From positions 1-53,012 of the forward strand of contig JAETNQ010000026.1 of assembly GCA_021772075.1 (NCBI GenBank): a stretch of 53,012 bases of DNA, in the 5' to 3' direction. The stretch is from Lachnospiraceae bacterium (GTDB taxonomy: Bacteria; Bacillota; Clostridia; Lachnospirales; Lachnospiraceae). Below are positions 8,704 through 17,287 of this stretch, piece by piece; position 1 is the stretch's first letter, and every line of letters begins with the position of its first letter. The notes beneath the pieces were generated by a model, which did no database searches, had not been told where the DNA came from, and saw only the letters and a program-made list of their open reading frames with translations. The position numbers were made by a program, and so were the translations under genes.

Positions 8704-9234
8704 ATGACGTTAGGAGAAAAAATACAGAAACTCAGAAAGTCATGTGGTCTGTCGCAGCTTCAGTTAGCTGAGCAATTGGATGTATCCCGTCAGTCAGTTT
8801 CAAAATGGGAATTGAATGAGTCAGTTCCTGATATAAATAAAATAGTAAGACTGAGTGAATTGTTTTCTGTTTCTGTGGATGAATTATTGAAAGAGCAATA
8901 CACATCTTATGTAGAGAATGTCGATACAAAATCAACGATTGAGGATATTGTTCAAATGAATTATATAAATAGTTTAATTAAAATCGGTATTAAAACAACT
9001 ATTTTAGGAACGGTGCTAATTGTTTTAGAATGCTTGTTTTTACCGGTGTTGGCAATTATTCAGAAATCACAGGTTAATGGGCAGGGGTTTTATACGGATT
9101 TTATGGATTATATATCTGTTCAGCCAATGCCAATTATATATATCCTTACGATTATAATAATTTGTGTGGGGATTTTCCTTGTTTTTTGGGGGAGTAGAAG
9201 AAAAAGGAAAAGTCATAATGGCGAAGGTGATTGA
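8704..9234 (+). CDS. XRE regulator with two C-terminal membrane helices
   Basis: N-terminal Cro/XRE helix-turn-helix (residues about 5-60, 'LSQLQLAEQLDVSRQSVSKW', 'VDELLKEQY'), a linker, then two hydrophobic helices (about 97-120 and 141-163) and a basic tail. Membrane-tethered XRE regulators of this layout are common in Firmicutes and sense envelope or unknown signals. The gene is alone between two winged-helix fragments. The ATG follows a run of Gs (AAAGGGGGCTGGTAAT). Its 3' end overlaps a spurious longer frame of the next fragment. Confidence 0.85.
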   Translation: MTLGEKIQKLRKSCGLSQLQLAEQLDVSRQSVSKWELNESVPDINKIVRLSELFSVSVDELLKEQYTSYVENVDTKSTIEDIVQMNYINSLIKIGIKTTILGTVLIVLECLFLPVLAIIQKSQVNGQGFYTDFMDYISVQPMPIIYILTIIIICVGIFLVFWGSRRKRKSHNGEGD

Positions 9235-9273
9235 TATGTCGAAGTGTTATATAGAAGCTCTCATGTTTTTCCC

Positions 9274-9424
9274 AAAAGAGCAGATCTACGAAGCGGTCTG
9301 GAAAGCGGACCCGGAGCATTGCGGGGCGGCGGTGGCGAATGTGGTGTATTCCCTCAGACAGAAAATTGAAGATGAGTACATAGAAACGGTGGTTGGGAGC
9401 GGGTATCGGTTTGTGGGATATTGA
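9274..9424 (+). pseudogene. Winged-helix gene 3' fragment (copy 2)
   Basis: Encodes 'KEQIYEAVWKADPEHCGAAV', 'ANVVYSLRQKIEDEYIETVV' and 'GSGYRFVGY' before a stop. It is nearly identical to the last 50 codons of the winged-helix gene near 15.1 kb. The open frame runs upstream into unrelated sequence, so there is no proper N-terminus and expression as a functional regulator is unlikely. Confidence 0.8.
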
Positions 9425-9427
9425 GTT

Positions 9428-9480
9428 AAGTGCCGATGGCAATGAGCGTTTATGCGCTGTTGCTGTCGGCACTTTTGATT
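9428..9480 (+). terminator. Terminator after winged-helix fragment 2
   Basis: Stem AAGTGCCGA / TCGGCACTT at the base, continued by an imperfect CAATGAGCG / CGCTGTTG arm with TTTATG loop, then TTTGATTT. Confidence 0.7.
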
Positions 9481-9587
9481 TGTATTAGAAATAACTTGAT
9501 AAGCGGAAAAGAACGATTTATAATGCTAGTTCACACCTTGTATTGTTCGAGCATAAGAACTATAATAAATGCGTTGGAGGTGCTGAA

Positions 9588-9767
9588 ATGGATTATATGA
9601 CGTTGAAAGAGGCAAGCGAGAAGTGGGGTGTTTCTCCGCGAAGAATAAATTATTACTGTACTGCAGGGCGAATCCCCGGTGCTGTGAAGATGGCGACAAT
9701 TTGGTTACTTCCGAAAAATGCGGAAAAGCCAGCAGATAAGCGTTATAAAAAGATAAAGCAGAGGTAA
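9588..9767 (+). CDS. Excisionase/MerR-like small DNA-binding protein
   Basis: 59-residue helix-turn-helix protein: 'MTLKEASEKWGVSPRRINYY' then 'CTAGRIPGAVKMATIWLLPK', the layout of MerR/excisionase-type domains that read 'wing' arginines and end with a basic tail. The ATG has GGAGG 7 bases ahead; a longer frame upstream lacks this. It lies 5 bases before the response regulator and likely belongs to its operon. A role as a local transcription factor is more likely than true excision, since no integrase is nearby. Confidence 0.7.
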   Translation: MDYMTLKEASEKWGVSPRRINYYCTAGRIPGAVKMATIWLLPKNAEKPADKRYKKIKQR

Positions 9768-9772
9768 ATGTT

Positions 9773-10444
9773 ATGAAGCCGTATAAAATATTGATTATAG
9801 AGGATGATCCTGTTATACAAAATGAACTCAGAATCTTATTAAGTGGAAATGGATATGATGCTGTTTTGGTAAAAGATTTTTCCGCTGTGATTGAAGTGGT
9901 TAAAGAGGAATGTCCGCATTTGATTTTACTGGATATCAAATTACCCCAGGAAAATGGATTTTCCCTCTGTTCAAAAATCCGCACGTTTTCCAATGTGCCA
10001 ATTATATTTGTGACAAGCTGTGACACTGATATGGATGAATTAAACAGTATCATGCTGGGCGGGGACGCTTTTATTACAAAACCATATAATACTGCTATTT
10101 TGCTTGCTAAAATAGCTTTCCTGCTCAAAAGAGTATATTCAGTGGAGCAAAGCGAAACCCTATCGTGGCAAGGTGTCATTCTCCATTTGGAAAGCAGCAT
10201 GATTGAATATAAAAACCAGCAGGCCGAGTTGACAAAAAATGAAGTCAAAATATTGTACTATCTATTCAAACACGCTGGTAAGATATGTTCTCGGAATGAT
10301 ATTGTGGATTTCCTTTGGGATAATCAGCTTTATGTGGATGATAATGCCCTTAGTGTAAACATTAACCGTATTCGTGATAAGCTATCAAGTATTGGGCTGA
10401 ATGATTTCATACGGACAAAACATCGACAGGGGTACACTCTATGA
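9773..10444 (+). CDS. OmpR-family response regulator (BceR-like)
   Basis: 223-residue two-component response regulator. The receiver domain (about 4-115) has the acidic pair in 'IIEDDPV', phospho-acceptor Asp54 in 'LILLDIKLP', 'FVTSC' and the lysine of 'FITKPY'. The C-terminal winged helix (about 130-223) ends with 'FIRTKHRQGYTL'. The ATG is in TTATGAAG, shortly after the small HTH gene, and the end overlaps the kinase start by 4 bases. Together with the next three genes it forms a BceRSAB-type peptide-antibiotic sensing module, which in known cases induces the neighbouring ABC transporter. Confidence 0.9.
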   Translation: MKPYKILIIEDDPVIQNELRILLSGNGYDAVLVKDFSAVIEVVKEECPHLILLDIKLPQENGFSLCSKIRTFSNVPIIFVTSCDTDMDELNSIMLGGDAFITKPYNTAILLAKIAFLLKRVYSVEQSETLSWQGVILHLESSMIEYKNQQAELTKNEVKILYYLFKHAGKICSRNDIVDFLWDNQLYVDDNALSVNINRIRDKLSSIGLNDFIRTKHRQGYTL

Positions 10445-11454
10445 GCAGAAAACAGTATGTAAAGAATCTGTTACCTACATTCCTGGTTAATTTCATAGGT
10501 ATGTTGGCACTTGCATTATTTCTTATAGCAAGCGGAAACAGCATTGATACCATAATACTTATTCTGGTAGTGTGGAGTGTAATTCTGCTTATTTATATTT
10601 CGGTAAGCTGCACTTTGCGAAAAAGATATGTTGAAAGGCTCTTGTCAATGGCCGAGCAATTAGAAGAACGATATTTGATTCCAGAACTAATGAAAGAGCC
10701 TGAAAGAGCTGATGATCGTGTTTTTTATCAGATTTTGAAGATGGCTGAAAAAGCTATGCTTGAAAAAATCAATACAATACAGAGAGAGCGCAAAGAATAT
10801 CGGGAATACATTGAACAGTGGGTACATGAAGTAAAAACCCCCATTACCGCAATGAAACTTCTTTGTGAGAACAATCATTCTGACTTTACCAGAGAGTTGT
10901 TAGTTGAATTGGAAAAAACCAATCGTTTTACAGAACAGGCACTTTACTATGCCCGCAGTGAATATACGGAAAAAGACTATTCAATCCGGGAAGTTCCGTT
11001 AGCAGATGTGATACATGAAGCCATAGCTGACAACAAATACCTACTACGGCAAAATCATATTACGATTGATATTGCGGGAGTTGGCGATTCTGTTTATACA
11101 GACGAAAAATGGGTGCGTTTTATTTTGAATCAGCTAATCGGCAATGCGGTAAAATACCGTACTGAACAACCCTTACTGTGTTTTCGTTCTGAAAAGCAGG
11201 ACGATCAAGTGCATCTATTTGTAGAGGATAACGGTATAGGTATTTCCGAAAGTGACTTACCTCGTATTTTTGAAAAGGGATTTACTGGACAGAATGGCCG
11301 AATGATTCAAAGTTCAACAGGTATTGGTCTTTATCTTTGTAAGCGTCTGTGTGATAAATTAGGAATCGGATTAGAAGCTCATTCAGATGGCAGTGGAACA
11401 TCCATCGTATTGTCTTTTCATGTTAATCACTTTATTGTTCAGGTGCAGGGCTAA
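10441..11454 (+). CDS. Sensor histidine kinase (BceS-like, intramembrane-sensing)
   Basis: 337-residue kinase with two N-terminal membrane helices (about 12-32 and 38-58) separated by only a few residues. It therefore lacks an extracellular sensor domain, as expected for BceS-type kinases that take their signal from the transporter. The dimerisation box has the phosphorylated histidine in 'EQWVHEVKTPITAMKL' (His about 129). ATPase motifs: N-box 'NQLIGNAVKYR', 'VEDNGIGI', 'FEKGFTG' and 'STGIGLYLCKRLC'. It overlaps the regulator gene by 4 bases. Confidence 0.92.
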   Translation: MSRKQYVKNLLPTFLVNFIGMLALALFLIASGNSIDTIILILVVWSVILLIYISVSCTLRKRYVERLLSMAEQLEERYLIPELMKEPERADDRVFYQILKMAEKAMLEKINTIQRERKEYREYIEQWVHEVKTPITAMKLLCENNHSDFTRELLVELEKTNRFTEQALYYARSEYTEKDYSIREVPLADVIHEAIADNKYLLRQNHITIDIAGVGDSVYTDEKWVRFILNQLIGNAVKYRTEQPLLCFRSEKQDDQVHLFVEDNGIGISESDLPRIFEKGFTGQNGRMIQSSTGIGLYLCKRLCDKLGIGLEAHSDGSGTSIVLSFHVNHFIVQVQG

Positions 11455-11564
11455 AAGTCCTGCACTTCTTACATTTTTGTTAGAACTTCGTAAGAAAACT
11501 TGATACAAAATGTCCTCCCCATTGCTTACAATAAGATTAGGACGATAAATATGGAGGTAAACAC

Positions 11565-12332
11565 ATGGATACAGTCTTGAAATTGGAACATATTCAGAAA
11601 TATTACGGAAATGAGGGAAGCCTCACAAAAGCCATTAAAGATATTAGTTTTTCTGTTACGCGAGGGGAATTTCTCGGAATCATGGGGGCCTCCGGCTCTG
11701 GCAAGACTACATTGCTAAATTGTATCTCTACCATTGATACTGTAAGTGCGGGACATATTTACTTAGAGGGAACGGATGTAACAGAATTAAAGCCGAGGGC
11801 GCTTGCACGTTTTCGCAGAGAAAACCTGGGGTTTGTATTCCAGGATTATAACCTGCTGGACACCCTGACTATTTCGGAAAATATTGCCCTGGCGCTCTCA
11901 ATCAATAAAGCTCCTGCTACTGAAATAGAACCGCGTATTTTGGAAATCGCAAAAAGCCTCAATATCGCTGATATTCTGAACAAATATCCTTATCAGGTAT
12001 CTGGAGGCCAGAAACAGCGGTGTGCTTGCGCCAGAGCAATTATAAATAAGCCCAAACTGATTTTAGCAGATGAACCGACAGGCGCATTAGACAGCCATTC
12101 TTCCCAAATGCTTTTATCTACCTTGCAAAGCATCAACGAACAACTCGGCGCAACAATTTTAATGGTAACACATGATGCGTTTTCTGCCAGTTACGCTGGC
12201 CGTATCTTGATTTTGAGAGATGGCGAGATTTTCACTGAAATTCATAAGGGCAGCGATACAAGAAAAGTGTTTTTTGAGAAGATATTGAATGTTCTCGCCA
12301 TGATTGGAGGTGGGCAAAACGATGTATGTTAA
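11565..12332 (+). CDS. ABC transporter ATP-binding protein (BceA-like)
   Basis: 255-residue ATPase of the MacB/BceA type. Walker A 'GASGSGKTT' (about 41-49), Q-loop 'GFVFQDYNLL', signature 'VSGGQKQR', Walker B 'LILADEPTGALD' and switch histidine in 'MVTHD' are all intact. It powers the FtsX-type permease encoded next, whose start lies 11 bases inside this gene. A 110-base gap with direct upstream ATGGAGG ribosome binding site separates it from the kinase. That gap probably holds the response-regulator-controlled promoter, since BceR-type regulators drive the transporter genes. Confidence 0.93.
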   Translation: MDTVLKLEHIQKYYGNEGSLTKAIKDISFSVTRGEFLGIMGASGSGKTTLLNCISTIDTVSAGHIYLEGTDVTELKPRALARFRRENLGFVFQDYNLLDTLTISENIALALSINKAPATEIEPRILEIAKSLNIADILNKYPYQVSGGQKQRCACARAIINKPKLILADEPTGALDSHSSQMLLSTLQSINEQLGATILMVTHDAFSASYAGRILILRDGEIFTEIHKGSDTRKVFFEKILNVLAMIGGGQNDVC

Positions 12333-14535
12333 GTTGGTTTTAAGAAATGTTAAGCGGTCAATAAAAGATTATTTGATCTATGTCGTAACCATGACTATTT
12401 GTGTTACACTTTTTTACGCCTTTCTTTCTATTTCAAGCAAATACTATCATCCTGATGTGGGAACGGAATACAATTTTACATTACTAAACGATGGCATGAA
12501 AATGGCAATCTGTGCAGTCACCTTATTACTGCTATTTTTGATACGATATGTAAATAACTATATGCTTCGGCGTAAACAAAAAGAGTTTGCCATCCAGTCA
12601 GTTATGGGCATGGAGCAAAAAACAGTTGGCTGGCTGTTTTTCGCAGAAACTTTTGTTATGGGAGCTGCTTCTATTGTAGTCGGCATTTGTCTCGGCGCAC
12701 TCTGTTCTCAATTTATTACGGCAATGTTGTTAGCATCTTACGATCAGAACTACCAACTATCTTGGACATTGTTTCCTGATACAGTGTCACTCACAATCTG
12801 TTTCTTTGTATTGAGCTTCTTTGTAGTAGGAATGTTTAATATCCGCACAATACGGAAAATCAAAATAGTTGATATGCTCTATGCAGACAAGAAAAATGAA
12901 TCAGCTTTGAAAAAGAGTATATGGATGCCAGCTATTGTATTGCTTTATGAAGTATTTTGTCTTTGGGTTCTAATAAATGGCATTCAGACAATGCACTACT
13001 TCTATGATAATCGCTTTGCGCTCCCTGTTCGTATGATGTTTTGGGGAAACATTATTGTTCCGGCAATGACTTTGCTGTGGGTGGTCATTTGGATTATCAA
13101 ATGGAAAAAATGTAGTTTCCATACTCTGATTCGTGGCCTTATTCTCTGCTCAATCTTAAATACGATTGTAGCTGCCAGTGTACCAAAATTCCAAAGTGCG
13201 TACTATTTGTCGCTCGGAACTGATACAACAACTCAATGTATGGTGTTTGTTTTAGCAGATTTGTTTTTCTTTATCTGCGGAATCATATATCTTGTGAATA
13301 GCCTAATTATTGCTTGGAAAGAGAAATCGCCTGAACATAAATATAGCGGCCATAATCTTTTCTTTTTGGGGCAGATAACTTCCAAACTGGCTACAAATAC
13401 TAAAACCATGACCCTGATTTGTATTACTTTAGTTGCAGCGATTTTCTTGTTTATCATATCGCCAGTGCTTACGGGATGGAGTTCTGGCTACTTGGATATT
13501 CGGTCTATGTACGATGTGCAAATAAGTACAAAATACAATAATGTTTATGAAGAGGAAGATCTTCCAACAGATAATTATGATCTTGTAACGGATTTCTTGA
13601 TTCAGCATGGTATTGAGGCCGATTACGATTGCACTTTTAATCTTTATCTGGCAAAGCATACAGATTTTTATAGTCGTGTAAAATCTGATTTCCCGGTTGT
13701 AGCAATCTCACTTAGTGATTATAACACGATACGAAAAATGCTTGGATATGACGCAATAACATTGAATGACAGCGAATTCACAACGCAATGGCAGTCTATC
13801 GCAACTGAAAATGAACGTGATATTTTTCTTCAGAGTCATTTTGAAATATCCACAGATACAGGAGCATTGACGCTTGCGGATCATGCTTATTATGAGGAAC
13901 CCATTGGAGAAACTGTATATAACTCTTATACGAATGTCTTATATGTTTTCCCGGATAGCGTTTGTCAAGAACTTCTTCCTGTCATCAGAAACCGTTATAT
14001 TATAACAGACGCAAATATCTCATACGAAGATGCACTTACTCTTGAACATGATTTTTCTGCGGAATATCCAGAAGGAAACGATAATGGCGTTTCTTATACA
14101 ATCCGCATGAAAACGCTACAAATCAATTCTACAAAAGCAAGCAACTTTGTCCTAAAGGCTACAATGATTTATGGTGCCATTGTACTGATAGTTATTTGCC
14201 TCACGATTCTTTCTTTGCAGCAGTTATTGGACGCAAATCATTACAGATACCGTTTTTCCGTACTCCGAAAATTAGGAGTGGAAGACCGGGAAATTGGAAC
14301 TATCGTGTTAAAACAATTAGGAGTATGGTTTGGATTGCCTATCGTTATTGCGATATTGGTATCAGGCGTCATTGTAATGTATTTTATTGGAACCATATCG
14401 GCAGAAATTGCAGCTTATATCGGTTTGGGGACATTATTAGCACAAGTGTCTGTTACCATAGGGATTCTTGCCCTCTTGTTAGTGTGTTATTTTATTAGCA
14501 CATGGATACTGTTCAAGAAATCCATATCGGAATAG
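12322..14535 (+). CDS. FtsX-like ABC permease (BceB-like)
   Basis: 737-residue permease with about ten predicted helices. One pair of FtsX helices is N-terminal, there are three to four central helices, then a large extracellular domain (about 400-610, from 'QISTKYNNVYEEEDLPTDNY' on) and three C-terminal helices. This eight-to-ten helix layout with one big extracellular loop marks BceB-type permeases, which remove peptide antibiotics such as bacitracin from lipid targets and signal to the kinase. The actual substrate is unknown. ATG follows GGAGGTGGGCAAAACG and overlaps the ATPase gene. Confidence 0.9.
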   Translation: MYVKLVLRNVKRSIKDYLIYVVTMTICVTLFYAFLSISSKYYHPDVGTEYNFTLLNDGMKMAICAVTLLLLFLIRYVNNYMLRRKQKEFAIQSVMGMEQKTVGWLFFAETFVMGAASIVVGICLGALCSQFITAMLLASYDQNYQLSWTLFPDTVSLTICFFVLSFFVVGMFNIRTIRKIKIVDMLYADKKNESALKKSIWMPAIVLLYEVFCLWVLINGIQTMHYFYDNRFALPVRMMFWGNIIVPAMTLLWVVIWIIKWKKCSFHTLIRGLILCSILNTIVAASVPKFQSAYYLSLGTDTTTQCMVFVLADLFFFICGIIYLVNSLIIAWKEKSPEHKYSGHNLFFLGQITSKLATNTKTMTLICITLVAAIFLFIISPVLTGWSSGYLDIRSMYDVQISTKYNNVYEEEDLPTDNYDLVTDFLIQHGIEADYDCTFNLYLAKHTDFYSRVKSDFPVVAISLSDYNTIRKMLGYDAITLNDSEFTTQWQSIATENERDIFLQSHFEISTDTGALTLADHAYYEEPIGETVYNSYTNVLYVFPDSVCQELLPVIRNRYIITDANISYEDALTLEHDFSAEYPEGNDNGVSYTIRMKTLQINSTKASNFVLKATMIYGAIVLIVICLTILSLQQLLDANHYRYRFSVLRKLGVEDREIGTIVLKQLGVWFGLPIVIAILVSGVIVMYFIGTISAEIAAYIGLGTLLAQVSVTIGILALLLVCYFISTWILFKKSISE

Positions 14536-14575
14536 GAAATAGCAAATTAGCATCTGTGCGATGAAAGGAGACAAG

Positions 14576-14770
14576 ATGCAAATGAGTAAAAAGCTAAGTA
14601 GGATTATTGCAATTATAATGTTACTGATTGGTATTTTCTTTATCCTCTTTGCGTTTAGCCATCCAGAAATGAGTTGGCCGTGGAGTAACACCATCAGCTA
14701 CACCCTATATTTGATCTATCTCATTGTGATGGTTGTTTTCTTTATTGCACCGTTCAAGAAGAAAGACTGA
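14576..14770 (+). CDS. Small two-helix membrane protein
   Basis: 64-residue protein with two hydrophobic helices (about 8-27 and 38-60) and a basic end 'APFKKKD'. It follows the transporter permease by 40 bases with AAAGGAG just before its ATG, so it is probably the last gene of the transporter operon and may assist or modulate the complex. No family recognised. Confidence 0.6.
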   Translation: MQMSKKLSRIIAIIMLLIGIFFILFAFSHPEMSWPWSNTISYTLYLIYLIVMVVFFIAPFKKKD

Positions 14771-14811
14771 CATAAAAACACAAATGGTAAAGTTAAAAGG
14801 CGGAGGTGATA

Positions 14812-15210
14812 TTGGTTGGAACGATAGAAATTGTGATGAGGAAGATTGCTCCCACCGGGAGCGTTTCAGAAACCGTCCTGGTTTCACTGCCGGGTGCGGA
14901 ATCCCAGGAAACCACCCATAGTTCCGACATCCTCACATTCCACAACCTGGAAATCCGCATCAACGAACAGACAGTCTACCACAATGGCATTCCCGTTCCA
15001 CTCACCCACCATGAGTTCTTTACCTTACTCTATCTAGCCCAACACCCATTCTGGGTTCTTAGCAAAGAGCAGATCTACGAAGCAGTCTGGAAAGCGGACC
15101 CGGAGCATTGCGGGGCGGCGGTGGCGAACGTGGTGTATTCCCTTAGACGGAAGATCGGAGATGGGTACATAGAAACAGTAGTCGGGAGCGGGTATAAGTT
15201 TGTAGTGTAA
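14812..15210 (+). CDS. Stand-alone winged-helix protein (copy 3, complete)
   Basis: 132-residue protein with a C-terminal OmpR-type winged helix (about 40-132: 'LTFHNLEIRINEQTVYHNGI', 'LTHHEFFTLLYLAQHPFWVL', then the segment shared with the two upstream fragments). There is no receiver domain; the first 35 residues are unrelated to CheY. TTG is chosen because GGAGG lies 5 bases ahead, whereas an upstream GTG would overlap the ribosome binding site. It may be a transcription factor acting without phosphorylation, or an older truncated response regulator. The last 50 codons are duplicated twice upstream. Confidence 0.7.
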   Translation: MVGTIEIVMRKIAPTGSVSETVLVSLPGAESQETTHSSDILTFHNLEIRINEQTVYHNGIPVPLTHHEFFTLLYLAQHPFWVLSKEQIYEAVWKADPEHCGAAVANVVYSLRRKIGDGYIETVVGSGYKFVV

Positions 15211-15273
15211 AAGAGCATCCCGGAGGGAATGTTATAAATGCTGCTCTGTGGTGTTCCTAAATTGAAAGTATCG

Positions 15274-15302
15274 TTGAATTTGTACTGACAAAATGCTATA
15301 AT
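15274..15302 (+). promoter_or_regulatory. SigmaA-type promoter before a leader ORF
   Basis: TTGAAT (-35), 17-base spacer, TATAAT (-10) with TG one base upstream (extended -10). It reads towards the 25-codon leader ORF and the CD3324-type gene. Confidence 0.7.
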
Positions 15303-15336
15303 GGCATTGATTTTACAGAATGAAAGAGGTGAGCTT

Positions 15337-15414
15337 ATGCGTGCCGATAAAAAAGGTCAAAATGAAGCTTGGCTCCATGCAAAACCAGTAGATAGCGACA
15401 TTTGCATGGAGTAA
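15337..15414 (+). CDS. Putative 25-aa leader peptide
   Basis: Short frame starting at ATG with GAAAGAGGTGAG ahead, encoding 'MRADKKGQNEAWLHAKPVDS' and five more residues. Its 3' half contains one arm of a strong hairpin, and it is followed by further inverted repeats before the next gene, the layout of a translated leader controlling a downstream gene. No similarity is claimed; its translation is inferred from the ribosome binding site and promoter. Confidence 0.5.
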   Translation: MRADKKGQNEAWLHAKPVDSDICME

Positions 15415-15445
15415 TTAAGGTCGCTTAATGAATATGCTGGTTTTG
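15373..15445 (+). promoter_or_regulatory. Leader with competing hairpins
   Basis: CTCCATGCAAA (15373-15383) pairs perfectly with TTTGCATGGAG (15401-15411). CAAAACCAG (15380-15388), which overlaps that arm, pairs perfectly with CTGGTTTTG (15437-15445). AGCGAC pairs with GTCGCT (15394/15420), and ATTAAG-GTCG-CTTAAT (15414-15429) is a further hairpin. Several of these exclude each other, as in attenuators. Confidence 0.55.
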
Positions 15446-15480
15446 TAACTTGACTATTTATAATCAAGGAGGAAGCCTGC

Positions 15481-15744
15481 ATGAAATATATGAATGCGAA
15501 AGATATTCTTCCGGACTTGCTGGTTAAGGAACTGCAGGGTTACATACAAGGAGGCTATATTTATATACCTGCGAGTGAAAATCAGCATCGACGCTGGGGA
15601 GAAGTATCTGGATATAAAGAGGAATTACGGCAAAGAAACATTGAGATAGTCAAAGCGTATAACAGTGGTTTTTCTATCGAATATCTTGCTGAAAAGTATT
15701 GTCTTTCCATTTCCGGTATTCGGAAGGTCATTTATCAGAAATAA
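15481..15744 (+). CDS. CD3324-type small HTH protein
   Basis: 87-residue protein of the CD3324 type. It begins 'MKYMNAKDILPDLLVKELQG', has 'YIYIPASENQHRRWGEVSG' in the middle and a C-terminal helix-turn-helix 'SGFSIEYLAEKYCLSISGIR'. The family's function is unknown; DNA or RNA binding is suggested by the terminal motif. The ATG has GGAGG upstream. It is preceded by a promoter, a small leader ORF and competing hairpins, so its expression may be regulated post-initiation. Confidence 0.8.
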   Translation: MKYMNAKDILPDLLVKELQGYIQGGYIYIPASENQHRRWGEVSGYKEELRQRNIEIVKAYNSGFSIEYLAEKYCLSISGIRKVIYQK

Positions 15745-15875
15745 TTAATAGAAGGGGCTGCTATATGCAGTCTCTTTCTTTTACCCAAAACATTACCGAA
15801 ACATTCTGTGGATTGCTATGATAAAAAGAGTTAGGTAAAATATGAGCAAACAACAGAAAGTGTGAGGTAAATCAA

Positions 15876-16505
15876 ATGGCTAATTTGGGGAAAATATATC
15901 CTCGTTCAGGGGATAAAGAAACAGTGTATTTAAAATCGGTTATTTCAAATCCTAATATATCAGTTGGCGAATTTACCATGTATAATGACTTTGTTAACGA
16001 TCCGATGCAGTTTGAAAGAAATAATGTGCTGTATCAGTACCCAATTAATCATGACAAATTGATAATTGGTAAATTTTGTTCGATTGCTTGTGGTGCAAAG
16101 TTTATTTTTAACAGTGCAAATCATACCTTATCTTCGGTCTCCACATATCCGTTTCCGATTTTTTTTGAAGAATGGGGCTTGAATATCAAGGATGTTGCTG
16201 CTGCATGGGACAATAAAGGAGATATTGTAATCGGCAATGATGTTTGGATTGGATATGAGGCAGTAATCATGGCTGGTGTTACCGTTGGCGACGGTGCGAT
16301 TATCGGAACTCGTGCCGTTGTTACAAAAGATGTGCCACCATATACAATCGTAGGTGGTGTGCCAGCGAAACCAATAAGAAAACGCTTTGACAATGAAACT
16401 TTAGATGAACTACTTAAAATAAGATGGTGGGATTGGACAGAAGAAAAGATAGCAAGAAATATTCAGGCTATCCAATCGGGTTGTTTAAAACATTTAAAAG
16501 AATAA
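15876..16505 (+). CDS. Vat/CatB-like xenobiotic acetyltransferase
   Basis: 209-residue left-handed beta-helix acetyltransferase of the xenobiotic (XAT) class. These enzymes acetylate streptogramin A or chloramphenicol with acetyl-CoA in the cytoplasm. The catalytic-histidine motif is seen in '[16 protein letters not shown]' (His about 83), followed by hexapeptide repeats '[20 protein letters not shown]', '[16 protein letters not shown]' and the closing '[18 protein letters not shown]'. It has AGGTAAATCAA before the ATG. Which drug, if any, is modified cannot be told; chromosomal homologs often have unknown substrates. Confidence 0.85.
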   Translation: MANLGKIYPRSGDKETVYLKSVISNPNISVGEFTMYNDFVNDPMQFERNNVLYQYPINHDKLIIGKFCSIACGAKFIFNSANHTLSSVSTYPFPIFFEEWGLNIKDVAAAWDNKGDIVIGNDVWIGYEAVIMAGVTVGDGAIIGTRAVVTKDVPPYTIVGGVPAKPIRKRFDNETLDELLKIRWWDWTEEKIARNIQAIQSGCLKHLKE

Positions 16506-16528
16506 GAAAAAATGAAAGGTAAAAAATT

Positions 16529-16807
16529 ATGTTAATAAATAGGCGGTGTGGAATGTTAAGAACAATGAGAGTTGTAGCCCTACTTTTTTTGATGATGGTT
16601 TGTATAGGCGGAATAATGGTAGTTTCTAATACAGAAAAATACGAAAGCAAAAATTACTCATTTTCTGATTCTATGGACAAAATCGAGTTTGAAAAGATGT
16701 TGGATACAAATGAAATTCCCTACAGAATACGTTCGACTGATACCATATCTGTGACAAAAGACTATATAGATGAGGCTGATAAAGTCTATGATATTATCTT
16801 TGAATAA
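16529..16807 (+). CDS. Small membrane-anchored protein
   Basis: 92-residue protein with one hydrophobic helix (about 13-33, 'RVVALLFLMMVCIGGIMVV') and a soluble, probably extracytoplasmic domain of about 58 residues. No lipobox is convincing and no family is recognised. It follows the acetyltransferase by 23 bases and may be co-transcribed. A second ATG nine codons downstream has a GGCGG-like site and could be the true start. Confidence 0.55.
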   Translation: MLINRRCGMLRTMRVVALLFLMMVCIGGIMVVSNTEKYESKNYSFSDSMDKIEFEKMLDTNEIPYRIRSTDTISVTKDYIDEADKVYDIIFE

Positions 16808-16862
16808 AGTTGTAGATTATGAAAAATTACCGTTTGTCGCCCCTGTTCTTTTATACATAATG

Positions 16863-16940
16863 GGCAGGAAAAGCCTGCCGACAAAACGAGGTTCAGTGGG
16901 TTGCGTTCCCATGCTCTCATTTCACTCTGGATTTCGTTTT
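16863..16940. other. Inverted repeats in a 480-bp gap
   Basis: The gap before the next XRE gene holds a hairpin GGCAGG-AAAAG-CCTGCC and, just after it, AAAACGA (16883) paired with TCGTTTT (16934) around a 44-base interior. Neither is followed by a T-run, so termination is not supported. It may be a small structured RNA or recombination remnant. Confidence 0.35.
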
Positions 16941-17066
16941 GAGGTTTAGAGGGATTTTTATGTGCAGGCGCAATGAAATAGGTGATTTCTCATCTGGAAA
17001 TAAAGATGTTTCATGGAGGAGTGATTACAGTGGGGAGTTTCAAATTTATCATATTTTGCTGAAAAG

Positions 17067-17151
17067 TTTTCAAAATATTAGACCGTTCATAACTCATCAA
17101 TAAATTATCCAGAAGTCGGTGCTTTATGATGGCAGAAAATGAGAGAAACCA
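17067..17151 (+). repeat. 85-bp direct repeat, copy A
   Basis: Begins TTTTCAAAATATTAGACC and ends GAGAGAAACCA. It matches the copy near 18.4 kb at about 80 of 85 positions without gaps. The two copies bracket the XRE/KTR gene pair, suggesting duplication or insertion of that segment. Confidence 0.85.
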
Positions 17152-17287
17152 AAATAAGCTGGCATAAAATCTCATGTTACCATTTGGTTTACATGGATTT
17201 TTAGGGGTGTTTCTTTCATTTCACAGCAGGATATTTTATAATCAGCCTATCCTATAGGAATCAAAACAGAAAAGGTGGTTGATATTT

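Noticed and set aside
9164-9273. Treating the 86-codon frame at 9164-9424 as a complete gene
   Set aside because: Its first 37 codons overlap the XRE gene's 3' end and match nothing in the full-length winged-helix homolog.
9526-10248. 240-codon minus-strand frame opposite the response regulator
   Set aside because: Overlaps a textbook receiver domain on the other strand and has no protein-like motifs.
11455-11564. Consensus promoter and BceR-type site before the ABC transporter genes
   Set aside because: TTGATA and TACAAT are 21 bases apart, too far for a standard promoter, and no convincing inverted repeat with known spacing was found, though regulation there is likely.
16863-16940. Group II intron or riboswitch
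   Set aside because: Two simple inverted repeats only; no catalytic-domain-like or known riboswitch core is visible.
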